Shown piece after piece: positions 15,556-25,396 of a stretch of 64,000 nucleotides of DNA. The stretch is from the NCBI GenBank assembly GCA_013178165.1, contig JABLXG010000005.1, forward strand, positions 1-64,000, in the 5' to 3' direction. This stretch comes from Anaerolineae bacterium. Lineage in GTDB: Bacteria; Chloroflexota; Anaerolineae; Aggregatilineales; Ch27. The position numbers and the translations under genes were made by a program. Under the pieces are notes generated by a model. It was not told where the DNA came from and searched no databases. It saw only the letters and a program-made list of their open reading frames with translations. The number at the start of each line of letters is the position of its first letter. Position 1 is the stretch's first letter.

Positions 15556-16872
15556 CTAACGCATAAAGGCGTCGTAGTTGCGCATCACCAGCTGCGCTTC
15601 CAGCTGGCGCATGGTGTCGATCACCACACCGACCACGATGATCAAGCCAGCGCTGCTGATCACGAGCGCAGGATTGCTGCCGAAGTCCCCTGCCGCCTCC
15701 GGGAAGAACAGGGTATTGAGGCCCTGTACAACACCGGGCAGGACAGCAACCAGCCCCAGGAAGAGCGCGCCCACCAGCGTGATCCGCCGCACCACGTGGG
15801 TGATGAAGTCCTGGGTGCGCTTGCCGGGCCGCAGGCCGGGGATGAAACCGCCCTGCCGCTGCAGATTTTCCGACAGCTTCTGGTTCTGGATCATGACGTC
15901 GGTGTAGAAGTAGGTGAAGCCCACCACCAGCAGGAAGTACAGGAACCAGTAGGTGAAGCCCCGCTGGCTGCCGAAGGCATTGGTGATGGCGTCCCCTACC
16001 GGCCCCTTGGGGAACAGGCTGACGATCACTGCCGGGAAGGCCATGATGCTCTGGGCGAAGATCAGCGGGATCATGCCTGCCGTGTTGACGCGCAGCGGGA
16101 CAAATGTGCTGCCGCCGCCGTAAATCTTACGGCCACGCACGCGCTTGCCATACTGCACCGGGATGCGCCGCACGCCTTCCTGTACCACCACGATGACGAT
16201 GACGGTGATGACCGTCAGGCCCACGAAAACCGCGATGTTGAACAGCGCGTTAGGGCTGTTGAGGATCAGGCGACCCAAGTTATAGGGCACGCGGGCCACG
16301 ATGCCGGAGAAAATGATGACGCTCAGGCCCTGGCCGATGCCGTCTTCAGTGATCAGGTTGCCCAGCCAGATGGCGAACATTGTCCCGGCGGTCATGGTGA
16401 TGATCGTTGAGAGCGTGATGAACGGATCGCTGCCAAAGCCGGCCACGATCTGCTCGCCGCCGGCCAGGCTGGTGAAGATGTTGATCTGCCCCCAGGCCTG
16501 CAACGCCGCCATCGGGATCGCCAGGTAGTAGGTGTACTGGTTCAGTTTTTCCTGGCCGCCCGGCTCGCGCTGAATTTCTTCCAGCTGCGGGATGATCGGC
16601 GTCAGGAGCTGGATGATGATCTGGGCGGTGATGAACGGGTAAACGCCGTTGGCCATCACGCTGAAGTTGTGGACCGCCCCACCCGACAGCAGGTTCAGCA
16701 CGTTGACCAGCCCCGCGCCCTCGCTGTTGAACAGCGCCTGCAGGGCGTCGCGGTTCACACCCGGCACGGGCACATGGGCTGCGAACTGGTACACGACCAG
16801 GATCAGCAGGGTATAGAGCAGCTTGTTGCGCAAATCCGGCAGGCGGAATGCGTTCTTCAGAGCCTCGATCAT
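15556..16872 (-). CDS. secY: Protein translocase subunit SecY
   Basis: A 438-aa central channel of the Sec translocon with about ten transmembrane segments. Recognisable blocks are HVPVPGVNRDAL, ITAQIIIQLLTPIIPQLEE and VIIFSGIVARVPYNLG; the periplasmic and plug-side loops GVRRIPVQYGKRV and QNQKLSENLQRQGGFIPGLRPG are conserved. It sits between rplO and adk as usual. Confidence 0.98.
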   Translation of the reverse strand: MIEALKNAFRLPDLRNKLLYTLLILVVYQFAAHVPVPGVNRDALQALFNSEGAGLVNVLNLLSGGAVHNFSVMANGVYPFITAQIIIQLLTPIIPQLEEIQREPGGQEKLNQYTYYLAIPMAALQAWGQINIFTSLAGGEQIVAGFGSDPFITLSTIITMTAGTMFAIWLGNLITEDGIGQGLSVIIFSGIVARVPYNLGRLILNSPNALFNIAVFVGLTVITVIVIVVVQEGVRRIPVQYGKRVRGRKIYGGGSTFVPLRVNTAGMIPLIFAQSIMAFPAVIVSLFPKGPVGDAITNAFGSQRGFTYWFLYFLLVVGFTYFYTDVMIQNQKLSENLQRQGGFIPGLRPGKRTQDFITHVVRRITLVGALFLGLVAVLPGVVQGLNTLFFPEAAGDFGSNPALVISSAGLIIVVGVVIDTMRQLEAQLVMRNYDAFMR

Positions 16873-17002
16873 GGGTGTGTCCTCAGCTTAACTCCACATA
16901 GTACGGCCCCCGGGGCGCAGTCTCTGCGGACGCAGACTCTGCGGGCGCAAAGACCGCGCCCCCTGCCGTATTCCGAAGGCGCGGTGAGATTGTAGCGCAG
17001 AC

Positions 17003-17536
17003 TCAGCCAGCCTGCTGGCGGGACTTCAGCGCCGCAAGTTGCTCCTTGCGCAGTTTCTTGACAGTCGCCAGCGCGCCGGTCAGCGCCAGCTTGAGCGTTT
17101 CAACCCTGCCACCTGCCGCTTCGATCTTCTGCTGGGCGGCGCTGGAGAAGCGATGCGCCTGGACGGTGAGAGGCTTGTCCAGTTCGCCGCGACCCAGGAC
17201 AACCACCGGCCGCTGGGCGTCGCGGATCAGGCCGCGCTCGGCCAGACTGGCGGGGGTGACAGTCGCACCGCTCTCAAACCGCTCGGCCAGGGCGTCCAGG
17301 TTGACTTCCTGGTACTCGATGCGGAAGATGTTGTTGAAGCCGCGCTTGAAGGGCAAACGGCGGGCCAGCGGCAGCTGACCACCCTCAAAGTAGAGGCCCT
17401 TGTTCGGGCCGCTGCGCGCGCCCTGGCCCTTGGTACCGCGCCCGGAGGTCTTGCCCCCGCCAGCAGCGATACCGCGACCGATGCGTGTTTTCTTCTTCTT
17501 GGCGCCCGGATTAGGACGCAGGTCATGCAGTTTCAT
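17003..17536 (-). CDS. rplO: 50S ribosomal protein L15
   Basis: A 177-aa protein, a little longer than the usual ~150. The N-terminus [22 protein letters not shown] and [16 protein letters not shown] are diagnostic. The start at 17536 overlaps the end of rpmD by 14 nt, so translation is coupled. The extra length lies in the C-terminal Lys/Ala-rich tail. Confidence 0.97.
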   Translation of the reverse strand: MKLHDLRPNPGAKKKKTRIGRGIAAGGGKTSGRGTKGQGARSGPNKGLYFEGGQLPLARRLPFKRGFNNIFRIEYQEVNLDALAERFESGATVTPASLAERGLIRDAQRPVVVLGRGELDKPLTVQAHRFSSAAQQKIEAAGGRVETLKLALTGALATVKKLRKEQLAALKSRQQAG

Positions 17537-17726
17537 TGCGCTCAACTTCCTCGACATTCACCAGGTGCACCACCTTGGCGATCATGCCCCGGACCTGGGG
17601 CGTGTCGGCGTGGAGCACGCTCTGGTTCATCCTGTGCAACCCCAGGGCGCGGACGGTGCGCTTTTGCCGCTCGGTGTAACCGATGACGCTCTTGACCAGG
17701 GTGACTTTCAGGGCTTTGGTGCTCAT
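17523..17726 (-). CDS. rpmD: 50S ribosomal protein L30
   Basis: A 67-aa protein; [25 protein letters not shown] and the single long strand-helix pattern identify L30. Its stop overlaps rplO by 14 nt and its start overlaps the end of rpsE by 4 nt, a tightly coupled trio. Confidence 0.97.
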   Translation of the reverse strand: MSTKALKVTLVKSVIGYTERQKRTVRALGLHRMNQSVLHADTPQVRGMIAKVVHLVNVEEVERNETA

Positions 17727-18286
17727 GCCTGGGTCTCCTGTCTGCGGCGCCGCCAGAACGGCTGGATGTCTTCCGGTTTCTTGCCGCGCATCGCCGCCAG
17801 TTCATCGATCTGCTTGAGCTGGAGCAGCGCGTCCAGGGTGGCAAAAGCCACATTCAGGGTGTTGGAACTGCCACGGCTCTTGGTCAGGATGTCATGGATG
17901 CCCACCGCTTCCAGCACGGCGCGGACGCTACCAGCAGCGATCACGCCGGTGCCCGGCGAGGCCGGGCGCAGCAGCACCTCTGCCCCGCCATGGCGCCCCA
18001 CAACCTCGTGGGGGATGGTGGTGCCTTCCAGAGCGATCTCCCGCATAGCCTTGCGGGCGTGCTCCGAACCCTTGCGGATGCTATCCGGCACACCGCGGCT
18101 CTTGCCCACGCCAACGCCGACCCGCCCCCTGTTGTCGCCAACGACAACGACGGTGCGGAAGGCGAAATGGCGGCCACCCTTGACTACTTTGGCGACACGG
18201 GTGATATCAATGACGCGCTCGTCCAGCTCGTCCCGTTCTTCTTCGCGGCGGTCGCGCCGGGGTCCCCGATTCGGTTTTCCAGTCAT
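17723..18286 (-). CDS. rpsE: 30S ribosomal protein S5
   Basis: A 187-aa protein with [36 protein letters not shown] and [19 protein letters not shown], the S5 core involved in decoding accuracy and helicase activity. A charged N-terminal extension ([17 protein letters not shown]) precedes the core. Confidence 0.98.
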   Translation of the reverse strand: MTGKPNRGPRRDRREEERDELDERVIDITRVAKVVKGGRHFAFRTVVVVGDNRGRVGVGVGKSRGVPDSIRKGSEHARKAMREIALEGTTIPHEVVGRHGGAEVLLRPASPGTGVIAAGSVRAVLEAVGIHDILTKSRGSSNTLNVAFATLDALLQLKQIDELAAMRGKKPEDIQPFWRRRRQETQA

Positions 18287-18295
18287 GTGCGACTC

Positions 18296-18664
18296 CTAGA
18301 ACTCCAAGCCACCTTCACGGGCGCCTTCAGCCAGGGCCTTCACCCGGCCCTGATACTTCCAGCCGCCGCGGTCAAAGACAACAGTGGTAATGCCTGCCTG
18401 CTTGGCCCGCGCGGCCAGCGCCTTGCCAACGATGCGGGCAGCTTCGGTCTTATTCAGGTCGGCGCACTGCTTGCGCAGTTCGCCGTCAATCGTCGAGGCC
18501 GAGACCAGGGTACGCCCGGCCTGGTCGTCGATCACCTGAGCGTAAATGTGCTCGCTGCTGCGGAAGACGTTCAGGCGTGGCCGTTCTGCCGTGCCAGAGA
18601 GATGCGCACGGATGCGGCGGTGCCGACGCAGACGCGCAACATACTTCTTACTTGTCTTAGCCAT
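18296..18664 (-). CDS. rplR: 50S ribosomal protein L18
   Basis: A 122-aa 5S-rRNA-binding protein: [35 protein letters not shown] and the C-terminal [27 protein letters not shown] are diagnostic. Six nt separate it from rplF, 9 nt from rpsE. Confidence 0.98.
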   Translation of the reverse strand: MAKTSKKYVARLRRHRRIRAHLSGTAERPRLNVFRSSEHIYAQVIDDQAGRTLVSASTIDGELRKQCADLNKTEAARIVGKALAARAKQAGITTVVFDRGGWKYQGRVKALAEGAREGGLEF

Positions 18665-18670
18665 TGATCA

Positions 18671-19216
18671 CTACCCCGCCTTCCCGGCTTTGCCGGCCTT
18701 GCGGCGCACGACCTCATCACGGTAGCGGATGCCCTTGCCATGGTACGGCTCCGGCGGGCGCCACCGGCGGATATCAGCCGCAACCTGGCCGACCGTTTGC
18801 TTGTCAATGCCTTCTACGATGATGAACCGCCCGCGCTCTTCCACCGAAAACTTGATGTTCTCCGGCGGCTCGATGACCACGTCGTGGGAGAACCCCAGCT
18901 TGAGGACCAGCTTGTTGCCGTCCATCTGGGCGCTGTAACCCACCCCGACGATCTCCATCTCCTTGCGGAAGCCCTGGCTGACCCCGGTCACCATGTTGCT
19001 GAGCAGGGCGCGGGTCAGGCCATGCAGGGCGCGGTGATGGCGCTGGTCGGTCGGGCGGGTGATGACGAGCTGGCCATTTTCTTCCGCGATCTGCATATCG
19101 GGGTGGAAGGAACGGTGCAGTTCGCCCTTGGGACCTTTGACGGTCACGTCTGGCCCCTTGATTTCCACCTGGACCTTGGCTGGCAGGGTAATGGGTTTCT
19201 TACCAATTCGAGACAT
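18671..19216 (-). CDS. rplF: 50S ribosomal protein L6
   Basis: A 181-aa protein with two repeated L6 folds. MSRIGKKPITLPAKVQVEI and VTVKGPKGEL open the first; PYHGKGIRYRDEVVRRKAGK closes the second and contacts the sarcin-ricin region. The C-terminus ends in a short GKAGKAG repeat. Confidence 0.98.
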   Translation of the reverse strand: MSRIGKKPITLPAKVQVEIKGPDVTVKGPKGELHRSFHPDMQIAEENGQLVITRPTDQRHHRALHGLTRALLSNMVTGVSQGFRKEMEIVGVGYSAQMDGNKLVLKLGFSHDVVIEPPENIKFSVEERGRFIIVEGIDKQTVGQVAADIRRWRPPEPYHGKGIRYRDEVVRRKAGKAGKAG

Positions 19217-19231
19217 CGCTTGACCCTTCCC

Positions 19232-19636
19232 TTACCACACTTTGCAGAGGACTTCGCCGCCAACGCCCCGACGACGGGCTTCGTCGGCGGTCATGACGCC
19301 CTGCGAGGTCGACACGATGGCGATGCCCATGCCGCTGAGCACCCAGGGCAGGTCGCGGCGTCCGCTATAGACGCGGCGACCCGGACGGCTGATGCGCTCC
19401 AGGCCGGTGATAACCGGGCGGCGGTGACGGCGATCGCCGTAGTACTTCAGTTCCACGTTGATCATCGGGAACGGCTTTTCGTCGCCGAGCCGATAGTCAA
19501 CGATATACCCTTCTTCTTTGAGAATGCGCGCGATCTCCTGCTTAAGCTTGGAGTTGGGGATCTTCACCGTGGTGTGTCCCGCCATCAAGCCGTTACGGAT
19601 CCGCGTGAGCATGTCTGCGATAGGGTCGCTATGCAT
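19232..19636 (-). CDS. rpsH: 30S ribosomal protein S8
   Basis: A 134-aa protein: SDPIADMLTRIRNGLMAGH and STSQGVMTADEARRRGVGGEVLCKVW are diagnostic. ATG 19636 is chosen; the frame stays open upstream but that stretch overlaps rpsN and is not S8-like. In E. coli S8 represses the spc operon; the matching mRNA site was not sought in detail. Confidence 0.98.
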   Translation of the reverse strand: MHSDPIADMLTRIRNGLMAGHTTVKIPNSKLKQEIARILKEEGYIVDYRLGDEKPFPMINVELKYYGDRRHRRPVITGLERISRPGRRVYSGRRDLPWVLSGMGIAIVSTSQGVMTADEARRRGVGGEVLCKVW

Positions 19637-19646
19637 GAGGCCACTC

Positions 19647-19853
19647 CTACCAGCTCGACTTGACGACACCAGGAATCTTGCCCTGGAGCGCCAGTTCACG
19701 GAAGTGAATACGGCACAGGCCGAAGCGACGGATGTAGCCGCGTGGGCGACCACAGATCTTGCCCGAATTCGGGTCTACATACTGGCAGCGGTTGCGCACG
19801 CGGATTTTGTACTTGCGTCGCTTTTCACGGGCGACAATGGACTTCTTGGCCAT
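19647..19853 (-). CDS. rpsN: 30S ribosomal protein S14, zinc type
   Basis: A 68-aa short-form S14. The usual zinc knuckle has two C-x2-C pairs. Here the first pair is C23 and C34, separated by ten residues ([10 protein letters not shown]), and the second is C47 and H50 (CRIH). The rest ([21 protein letters not shown] ... [11 protein letters not shown]) is canonical. The site may still bind zinc as three Cys and one His with an inserted loop. Confidence 0.96.
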   Translation of the reverse strand: MAKKSIVAREKRRKYKIRVRNRCQYVDPNSGKICGRPRGYIRRFGLCRIHFRELALQGKIPGVVKSSW

Positions 19854-19924
19854 AGTTCAGGAAAAACCTCCTCCTGCCCCGGCGGGTGTTTAAACGGACA
19901 CCACGCAGCCGGGGTGGTTAGCGA

Positions 19925-20479
19925 TTAATTGCGGGCAAACGGCATGCCCAGCAGGCGCAACAGTGCGCGCCCTTCCTCGTCGTTCCTGGCGGTGGTGACG
20001 ATGGTGATTTCCATCCCACGCACCTTGTCGATCTTGTCGTACTGGATTTCCGGGAAGATGAGCTGCTCGCGCAGGCCCAGCGTGTAATTGCCACGCCCGT
20101 CAAATCCATCCGGGCTGACGCCCTGGAAGTCGCGCATGCGGGGCAAGGCGACATTGAACAGGCGGTCCAGCAGCGACCACATGCGCTCGCCGCGCACATC
20201 GACCTTGACCCCGATCGAACGGCCTTCACGCAGCTTGAAGGCGGCGATGCTCTTGCGGGCTTTGGTGACGACCGGGTTCTGGCCGGTGATCGTGCGCACG
20301 TCCGCCACGGCGAACTCCAGCGCCTTGGGGTTATCCAGGGCTTCGCCCACGCCAACGTTGACCACGACCTTGGCAACGCGCGGCACCTGCATCACGTTGG
20401 CAAAATTGAATTCCTTCATCAACGCCGGGACGACTTCGTCCTGGTAGCGTTGCTTGAGACGCGGAATGGCTTTGGCCAT
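19925..20479 (-). CDS. rplE: 50S ribosomal protein L5
   Basis: A 184-aa 5S-rRNA-binding protein with [43 protein letters not shown] and [20 protein letters not shown], all diagnostic. It lies between rplX and rpsN, 19 nt and 71 nt away. Confidence 0.98.
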   Translation of the reverse strand: MAKAIPRLKQRYQDEVVPALMKEFNFANVMQVPRVAKVVVNVGVGEALDNPKALEFAVADVRTITGQNPVVTKARKSIAAFKLREGRSIGVKVDVRGERMWSLLDRLFNVALPRMRDFQGVSPDGFDGRGNYTLGLREQLIFPEIQYDKIDKVRGMEITIVTTARNDEEGRALLRLLGMPFARN

Positions 20480-20498
20480 GTGTCTTTACCTCACAGCT

Positions 20499-20822
20499 TC
20501 AGTCAATATCGGCGCCGCACTTGCGGCAGACCCGCACCTTGCGCCCGTCTTCATTGATGCGGAAGCCGACGCGGGTCCGCGCGCTGCACTTGGGGCACAC
20601 CAGCATAACGTTGCTCGCGTGCAGCGGCGCCTCGAACTCGATGATTCCGGGCTGGATCTGCTGCCGCCCGGCCTGCATAGGGCGCTGGTGCTTCTTGGCG
20701 ATATTCACCTGCGCCACGACGACGCGGTTTTCCTTGGGCAGCACGCGCAGGACTTCGCCGCGCTTGCCCAGGTCCTTGCCCGCGATGACCTCAACGGTGT
20801 CGCCTTTCTTGATGCGTTGCAT
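20499..20822 (-). CDS. rplX: 50S ribosomal protein L24
   Basis: A 107-aa assembly-initiator protein. The KOW segment ([23 protein letters not shown]) is followed by NIAKKHQRP. The C-terminal half keeps two Cys pairs, CPKC and CRKC, so this is the zinc-ribbon form of L24. It begins 14 nt after rplN and ends 19 nt before rplE. Confidence 0.98.
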   Translation of the reverse strand: MQRIKKGDTVEVIAGKDLGKRGEVLRVLPKENRVVVAQVNIAKKHQRPMQAGRQQIQPGIIEFEAPLHASNVMLVCPKCSARTRVGFRINEDGRKVRVCRKCGADID

Positions 20823-20836
20823 GATGTGCGCTCCTC

Positions 20837-21208
20837 TTACAGCGTTTCAGGAGCCAGCGAGACGATCTTCATGAAGCCCTTGTCACGCAGCTCACGGGCG
20901 ACCGGCCCGAAGATACGGGTGCCCTTGGGGTTCTTGGTATCCCCGTCCAGGATCACCGCGGCGTTGTCGTCAAACTTGATGTAGGAACCGTCGCTGCGGC
21001 GATATTCCTTGGCTGTGCGGACGACGACAGCGCGCACAACTTCGCTCTTCTTGACCGCGCCCTGGGGCGCTGCCGACTTGATGGCGCCGATGAAGATATC
21101 ACCGACCGTGGCGGTCTTCCGCTTGGAGCCGCCCAGGATGCGAATGACCAGGATCTCGCGTGCGCCGGTGTTGTCGGCAATGACCAGCCGACTCTCGTTC
21201 TGAATCAT
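20837..21208 (-). CDS. rplN: 50S ribosomal protein L14
   Basis: A 123-aa protein: [52 protein letters not shown] and [20 protein letters not shown] identify it. Six nt separate it from rpsQ upstream. It contacts 16S rRNA across the subunit interface and is of standard length. Confidence 0.98.
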   Translation of the reverse strand: MIQNESRLVIADNTGAREILVIRILGGSKRKTATVGDIFIGAIKSAAPQGAVKKSEVVRAVVVRTAKEYRRSDGSYIKFDDNAAVILDGDTKNPKGTRIFGPVARELRDKGFMKIVSLAPETL

Positions 21209-21214
21209 GGCAGC

Positions 21215-21556
21215 CTACTCCTTGTCGCTGGCGTGATGAGTCACCGCAGCGACATCCCCTGCTTCCAGGGCTTCCGCCTCGGCGGCCATCACTTCAGCCG
21301 TCACCTCGGAACCCTGGGTCAGCACCGCTTCTACCACCCAGCGCTTGCGCTTGCTGAGCGGGCGACTCTCGACAATGCGTACGACACTCCCAACCGGGAT
21401 AGCGTTCGATTCGTCGTGAGCCAGGTACTTCTTGGTGGTGCGGATGATCTTGCCATACAGCCTGTGCTGGACGGCGGTCTCCACGGCCACCACCACGGTC
21501 TTGTCCATCTTGTTACTGATCACGCGGCCAACCAGCCGCCGCCGGGAATTAGGCAT
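21215..21556 (-). CDS. rpsQ: 30S ribosomal protein S17 with acidic C-terminal extension
   Basis: A 113-aa protein. The first ~80 residues are canonical S17 ([41 protein letters not shown]). Beyond that is an extra, Ala/Glu-rich acidic tail ([21 protein letters not shown]) not usual in S17. Start 21556 overlaps the rpmC stop by 8 nt. The tail is compatible with an intrinsically disordered or helical extension. Confidence 0.96.
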   Translation of the reverse strand: MPNSRRRLVGRVISNKMDKTVVVAVETAVQHRLYGKIIRTTKKYLAHDESNAIPVGSVVRIVESRPLSKRKRWVVEAVLTQGSEVTAEVMAAEAEALEAGDVAAVTHHASDKE

Positions 21557-21776
21557 TGTCCTTCCCCTCCTGCCGGACGAGCGCGGCAGCAATCTCACGT
21601 TCCCGCAGGATGGTATACAGGCGGGCGATATCCTTGCGCAGGGCGCGCAGACGGCTGGTATTCTCCAGGCTGCCAGCGGCCCGCTGGAAGCGCAGGTTAA
21701 ACAGCTCGGTCTTGGCGTCTTCGATCGCGCTACGGATCTCAGCGTCGCCCATCTGGCGGATGTCTTTGGGTTGCAT
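21549..21776 (-). CDS. rpmC: 50S ribosomal protein L29
   Basis: A 75-aa two-helix protein: [24 protein letters not shown] and [20 protein letters not shown] are diagnostic. Its ATG overlaps the rplP stop by one base (TGATG), so it is translationally coupled. Confidence 0.97.
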   Translation of the reverse strand: MQPKDIRQMGDAEIRSAIEDAKTELFNLRFQRAAGSLENTSRLRALRKDIARLYTILREREIAAALVRQEGKDNA

Positions 21777-22210
21777 CAGGCCATCTCCTCGCCAGTGATC
21801 GGGTCCGTGCGTTTGATGAACTTGGTCTTGATGGGCAGCTTGTAAGCGGCCATCAGCAGCGCGTCTTTCGCCACTTCTTCCGGCACGTCGGACATCTCAA
21901 ACAGGACACGGCCGGGCTGCACCACGGCCACCCAGTGATCGACGGAGCCTTTGCCCTTACCCATACGGGTTTCGGCGGCTCGCTTGGTCACGGGTTTGTC
22001 CGGGAAGATGCGGATCCAGACGCGCCCGCGGCGGCGAATCTTGCGCACGATAGAACGGCGGCAGGCCTCGATCTGGCGGCTGGTGATCCAGGCCGGTTCC
22101 AGCGCCTGCAGGCCGTATTCGCCAAACTGCACTTTGGCGCCGCGGGAGGCTGTCCCGGTACGGCGGCCACGCATTTGTTTGCGGTATTTCACCCGCTTTG
22201 GCATCAACAT
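21776..22210 (-). CDS. rplP: 50S ribosomal protein L16
   Basis: A 144-aa protein starting [19 protein letters not shown], with [22 protein letters not shown] and [17 protein letters not shown]. It lines the A-site side of the peptidyl-transferase centre. A second start at codon 3 (ATG 22204) is possible. Confidence 0.98.
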   Translation of the reverse strand: MLMPKRVKYRKQMRGRRTGTASRGAKVQFGEYGLQALEPAWITSRQIEACRRSIVRKIRRRGRVWIRIFPDKPVTKRAAETRMGKGKGSVDHWVAVVQPGRVLFEMSDVPEEVAKDALLMAAYKLPIKTKFIKRTDPITGEEMA

Positions 22211-22259
22211 AGTCGTTTACTCCAAGCGCTCAGCCCGTGCCATGCCCGGGGGCAACTGG

Positions 22260-22931
22260 CTACTGGCTGACGTACACGTCGGCAGGTTCGGCAGGCTGCT
22301 CTTCGGGCAGCTGGGTGCCCTTGTAGATCCAGACTTTGACACCGATCCGCCCGAAACCGGTCAGGGCTTCCGCCGTCCCGTAGTCGATATTGGCGCGCAG
22401 GGTGTTACGCGGCACGCGGCCATCGACCTGCCACTCGCGGCGAGCCATTTCAGAACCGCCCAGGCGCCCGCTGACCTGCACACGGATGCCCTGTGCTCCC
22501 TGGCGCATGGCCTGGGTGACGGCACGCTTCATAGCCCGGCTGTGGCTGATCCGGCGCTCCAGCTGGCTGGCGATATTGCGAGCCACCAGGATGGCGTCCA
22601 TATCGGGCTTGGCAATCTCCTCAACCTCGATCTTGACCTTCTTGCCGGTCAGGGCCTCCAGGGCGGTGCGCAATTCCTTGACATTCTCGCCCTTGCGCCC
22701 GATGACGATGCCCGGCTTGGCGGTGTAGAGCGTGGTCACGACCTGGTTGGGGAAGCGCTCGATGTCCACGCGGGAGATCGCGGCCCGTTCGCCTTCGGCC
22801 ATGATCTTGCGGCGGATTTCGAAGTCTTCCTGCAGCAGCTCGCGGTAGCGATCGCCCTCGGCGAACCAGCGGGCGTCCCAGTCACGATTAACCTTCAGGC
22901 GGAAGCCGATTGGATGGATTTTACGGCCCAT
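22260..22931 (-). CDS. rpsC: 30S ribosomal protein S3
   Basis: A 223-aa protein with MGRKIHPIGFRLKVNRDWDARWFAEG, the KH-domain GIVIGRKGENVKELR and the C-terminal GSEMARREWQVDGRVPRNTLRANIDYG, all diagnostic. It forms part of the mRNA entry channel. It ends 49 nt before rplP. Confidence 0.98.
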   Translation of the reverse strand: MGRKIHPIGFRLKVNRDWDARWFAEGDRYRELLQEDFEIRRKIMAEGERAAISRVDIERFPNQVVTTLYTAKPGIVIGRKGENVKELRTALEALTGKKVKIEVEEIAKPDMDAILVARNIASQLERRISHSRAMKRAVTQAMRQGAQGIRVQVSGRLGGSEMARREWQVDGRVPRNTLRANIDYGTAEALTGFGRIGVKVWIYKGTQLPEEQPAEPADVYVSQ

Positions 22932-22938
22932 AGTTTGG

Positions 22939-23277
22939 CTAAACCTCTCGTTCCTCGAGGACGATAGTCAGGTGAGAAGTCCGCTTGACACGCGGTTTGT
23001 AGCGGCCCCGTGCCCCGGCTTTGACGCGCTTGAGGCTTGGGCCTTCATCAACCACGGCAGTGTGGATGATCAGGTCCTGACGATTAAGCTCGAAGTTCTC
23101 CTCGGCATTGGCAATGGCCGATTCGAGTGTCTTGCGTGCCAGCGCTGCGCCCTTCTGGGGCATGTGCTGCAGCACGACCGACGCTTCATGGGCGTGCATC
23201 CCGCGCACCTGGTCAATGACCAGGCGCAGCTTCTGGGCCGAGATGGGCAGGTATTTGGTCCTAGCTTGAACGCGCAT
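22939..23277 (-). CDS. rplV: 50S ribosomal protein L22
   Basis: A 112-aa protein with RTKYLPISAQKLRLVIDQVRG and the tunnel-lining hairpin region ending RGRYKPRVKRTSHLTIVLEE. It lies 11 nt after rpsS and 7 nt before rpsC. Confidence 0.98.
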   Translation of the reverse strand: MRVQARTKYLPISAQKLRLVIDQVRGMHAHEASVVLQHMPQKGAALARKTLESAIANAEENFELNRQDLIIHTAVVDEGPSLKRVKAGARGRYKPRVKRTSHLTIVLEEREV

Positions 23278-23288
23278 ATCTTTCCGCC

Positions 23289-23564
23289 TTACCGTTTCTT
23301 CTTCTTCTCAGCCTCATGGCCGCGGAACAAACGGGTGGGGGCGAACTCGCCCAGCTTGTGGCCGACCATGTTCTCGGTGATGTAGATCGGGACATGGCGG
23401 CGGCCATCATGAACCGCCACGGTGTGGCCGACCATCTGGGGGAAGATCGTGCTGGCGCGACTCCAGGTGCGCAGGACACGCTTTTCGCCCTTCTCGTTCA
23501 TCTCCTCGATACGCCTCAGCAGCTTGGGGTCAATGAACGGCCCCTTCTTGAGTGAACGCGACAT
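23289..23564 (-). CDS. rpsS: 30S ribosomal protein S19
   Basis: A 91-aa protein: [41 protein letters not shown] and [25 protein letters not shown] are diagnostic. It sits in the head of the 30S subunit near S13. It follows rplB by 16 nt. Confidence 0.98.
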   Translation of the reverse strand: MSRSLKKGPFIDPKLLRRIEEMNEKGEKRVLRTWSRASTIFPQMVGHTVAVHDGRRHVPIYITENMVGHKLGEFAPTRLFRGHEAEKKKKR

Positions 23565-23580
23565 ACTCGCCTCTCCTTAA

Positions 23581-24417
23581 TTACCGACGCTTGCTCCCAC
23601 GCCGCCGGACGATGTACTTGTCGGTCGCCTTGTTGCGGCGGGTCTTGGCGCCGCGAGCGGGCTTGCCCCAGGGGGTCTTCGGCCCGGGCATACCGACAGG
23701 CGAACGGCCCTCGCCGCCGCCATGCGGGTGGCTGTTGGGGTCCATCGCGGAGCCGCGTACGGTAGGCCGCCAGCCCAGCCAGCGCTTGCGCCCGGCCTTG
23801 CCCAGCTTGATATTGCCATGATCGGTGTTGCCGACCTGGCCGATGGTGGCCATGCACTCCTGGCTGACCAGGCGCATCTCGCCACTGGGCAGCCGCAGGG
23901 TGACATAAGCGCCCTCTTTGGCCTGCAGCTGGGCGGAAGTCCCGGCGGCGCGGGCCATCTGCCCGCCGCGCCCCGGCTGGAACTCAATGTTGTGAACGAC
24001 CGTGCCGACCGGGATATTGCGCAGTGGCAGGGCGTTGCCGTTGCGAATCTCGGCGTTTGGGCCGTTCTGCACCCGGTCGCCGACCTGCAGCCCCAGCGGC
24101 GCGATGATGTAACGCAGTTCGCCGTCTTCGTAGCGCAGCAGGGCGATCCGGGCCGAGCGATTCGGGTCGTACTCGATCGACACCACTTCCGCCGCGCAAT
24201 CGAACTTGTTGCGCTTGAAGTCGATGATGCGATAGCGGCGCTTGTGCCCGCCGCCCCGATGCCGCACGGTGACGCGCCCCTGGTTGTTGCGCCCGGCGCG
24301 CTTCTTCAGCTCCTCCAGCAGCGTCTTTTCGGGCTTGCTCCGGGTGATTTCCTCGAAGGTGTAGCCCGTCATGTCACGCCGGCCGGGGGATGTGGGCTTA
24401 TACGTCTTGACTGGCAT
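23581..24417 (-). CDS. rplB: 50S ribosomal protein L2
   Basis: A 278-aa protein near the peptidyl-transferase centre. [23 protein letters not shown], the [20 protein letters not shown] block and [18 protein letters not shown] with its conserved His are diagnostic. Full length. The basic C-terminus ([12 protein letters not shown]) is standard. Confidence 0.98.
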   Translation of the reverse strand: MPVKTYKPTSPGRRDMTGYTFEEITRSKPEKTLLEELKKRAGRNNQGRVTVRHRGGGHKRRYRIIDFKRNKFDCAAEVVSIEYDPNRSARIALLRYEDGELRYIIAPLGLQVGDRVQNGPNAEIRNGNALPLRNIPVGTVVHNIEFQPGRGGQMARAAGTSAQLQAKEGAYVTLRLPSGEMRLVSQECMATIGQVGNTDHGNIKLGKAGRKRWLGWRPTVRGSAMDPNSHPHGGGEGRSPVGMPGPKTPWGKPARGAKTRRNKATDKYIVRRRGSKRR

Positions 24418-24443
24418 GATTCACGTCCTGTGATCTTCAGGCT

Positions 24444-24740
24444 TTACAGATTGAACAGGTCAATGCTCTGCCCTGGGGCCAGCGTGACCACTGCCTTCTT
24501 CCAGGCCTTGGTGCGCTGGTAGACCCGGCGACCGCGCAGGCCGCGCTTGGCCGGCATGATCATCGTCGCCACGCGTTCCACCGTCACATCAAAGATCAGC
24601 TCAACAGCCTCTTTGACCTGAATCTTGTTGGCCCGCATGTCCACCTCAAAGGTGTACTGGCGATGATCGGAGGCCATGGCGTTGGTCTTTTCCGTGACCA
24701 CAGGGCGCACGATGACGTCGTAGAGATGGATGCCTGCCAT
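24444..24740 (-). CDS. rplW: 50S ribosomal protein L23
   Basis: A 98-aa protein at the exit tunnel, where trigger factor and SRP dock: [41 protein letters not shown] is the family core. It begins one base after the end of rplD and ends 26 nt before rplB. Confidence 0.98.
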   Translation of the reverse strand: [98 protein letters not shown]

Positions 24741-24741
24741 G

Positions 24742-25377
24742 TCAACCCTCCTGCGCCACGCTCAGGTACGAGCGGATCACGTCCAGCGCGCCGAGCGGCA
24801 TAATGACCTTGTCATGGCTGAACAGGTCGCGGATATTCAGGTAGCTGGCGTGCAGCACGCGGGCGTTAGGCAGGTTGCGCACACTGCGCTCCACCACCTC
24901 ATCGCGGCCAGGCAGGAGCACCAGGCTGCTGCCGGTGCCGGCCAGCGCTTCCAGCGCCGCGCGGGCGGCACGAGTCTTGACCTCGTCCAGCTTGAACTCG
25001 TCTACCACCACCAGTTGATCGTCGCGGACCAAGGCGCTGAGGGCGCTGCGCAGGGCCGCCCGGCGCATCTTGCGCGGCATAGCCTGGGTGTACTTGCGCG
25101 GGCGCGGGCCGTGCGCCTTGCCGCCGCCGACGAAGATCGGTGCGTTACGGCTGCCATGGCGTGCGCGGCCAGTGCCCTTCTGCCGGTACCACTTAGCCTT
25201 GGTGCGGTTGACCTCGCCGCGCGTCATGGCTTTGTGAGTGCCCAGGCGGGCGTTCGCCATCTGGCGGACATACGCCTGGTGCATCAGATCGATGTTGATC
25301 TCTGCTTCAAAGATGTCGGCCGGTAGCTCGATGGTATCCACCTCTTTACCAGCCATATTCCTCACCGGAACTTTCAT
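24742..25377 (-). CDS. rplD: 50S ribosomal protein L4
   Basis: A 211-aa protein. The tunnel loop [33 protein letters not shown] is diagnostic. L4 is the S10-operon repressor in E. coli, acting on the leader. Here rpsJ is preceded by tuf rather than by a long leader, so that mechanism is not evident. Confidence 0.98.
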   Translation of the reverse strand: MKVPVRNMAGKEVDTIELPADIFEAEINIDLMHQAYVRQMANARLGTHKAMTRGEVNRTKAKWYRQKGTGRARHGSRNAPIFVGGGKAHGPRPRKYTQAMPRKMRRAALRSALSALVRDDQLVVVDEFKLDEVKTRAARAALEALAGTGSSLVLLPGRDEVVERSVRNLPNARVLHASYLNIRDLFSHDKVIMPLGALDVIRSYLSVAQEG

Positions 25378-25396
25378 GTCTTATGCTCCTGGAGGC

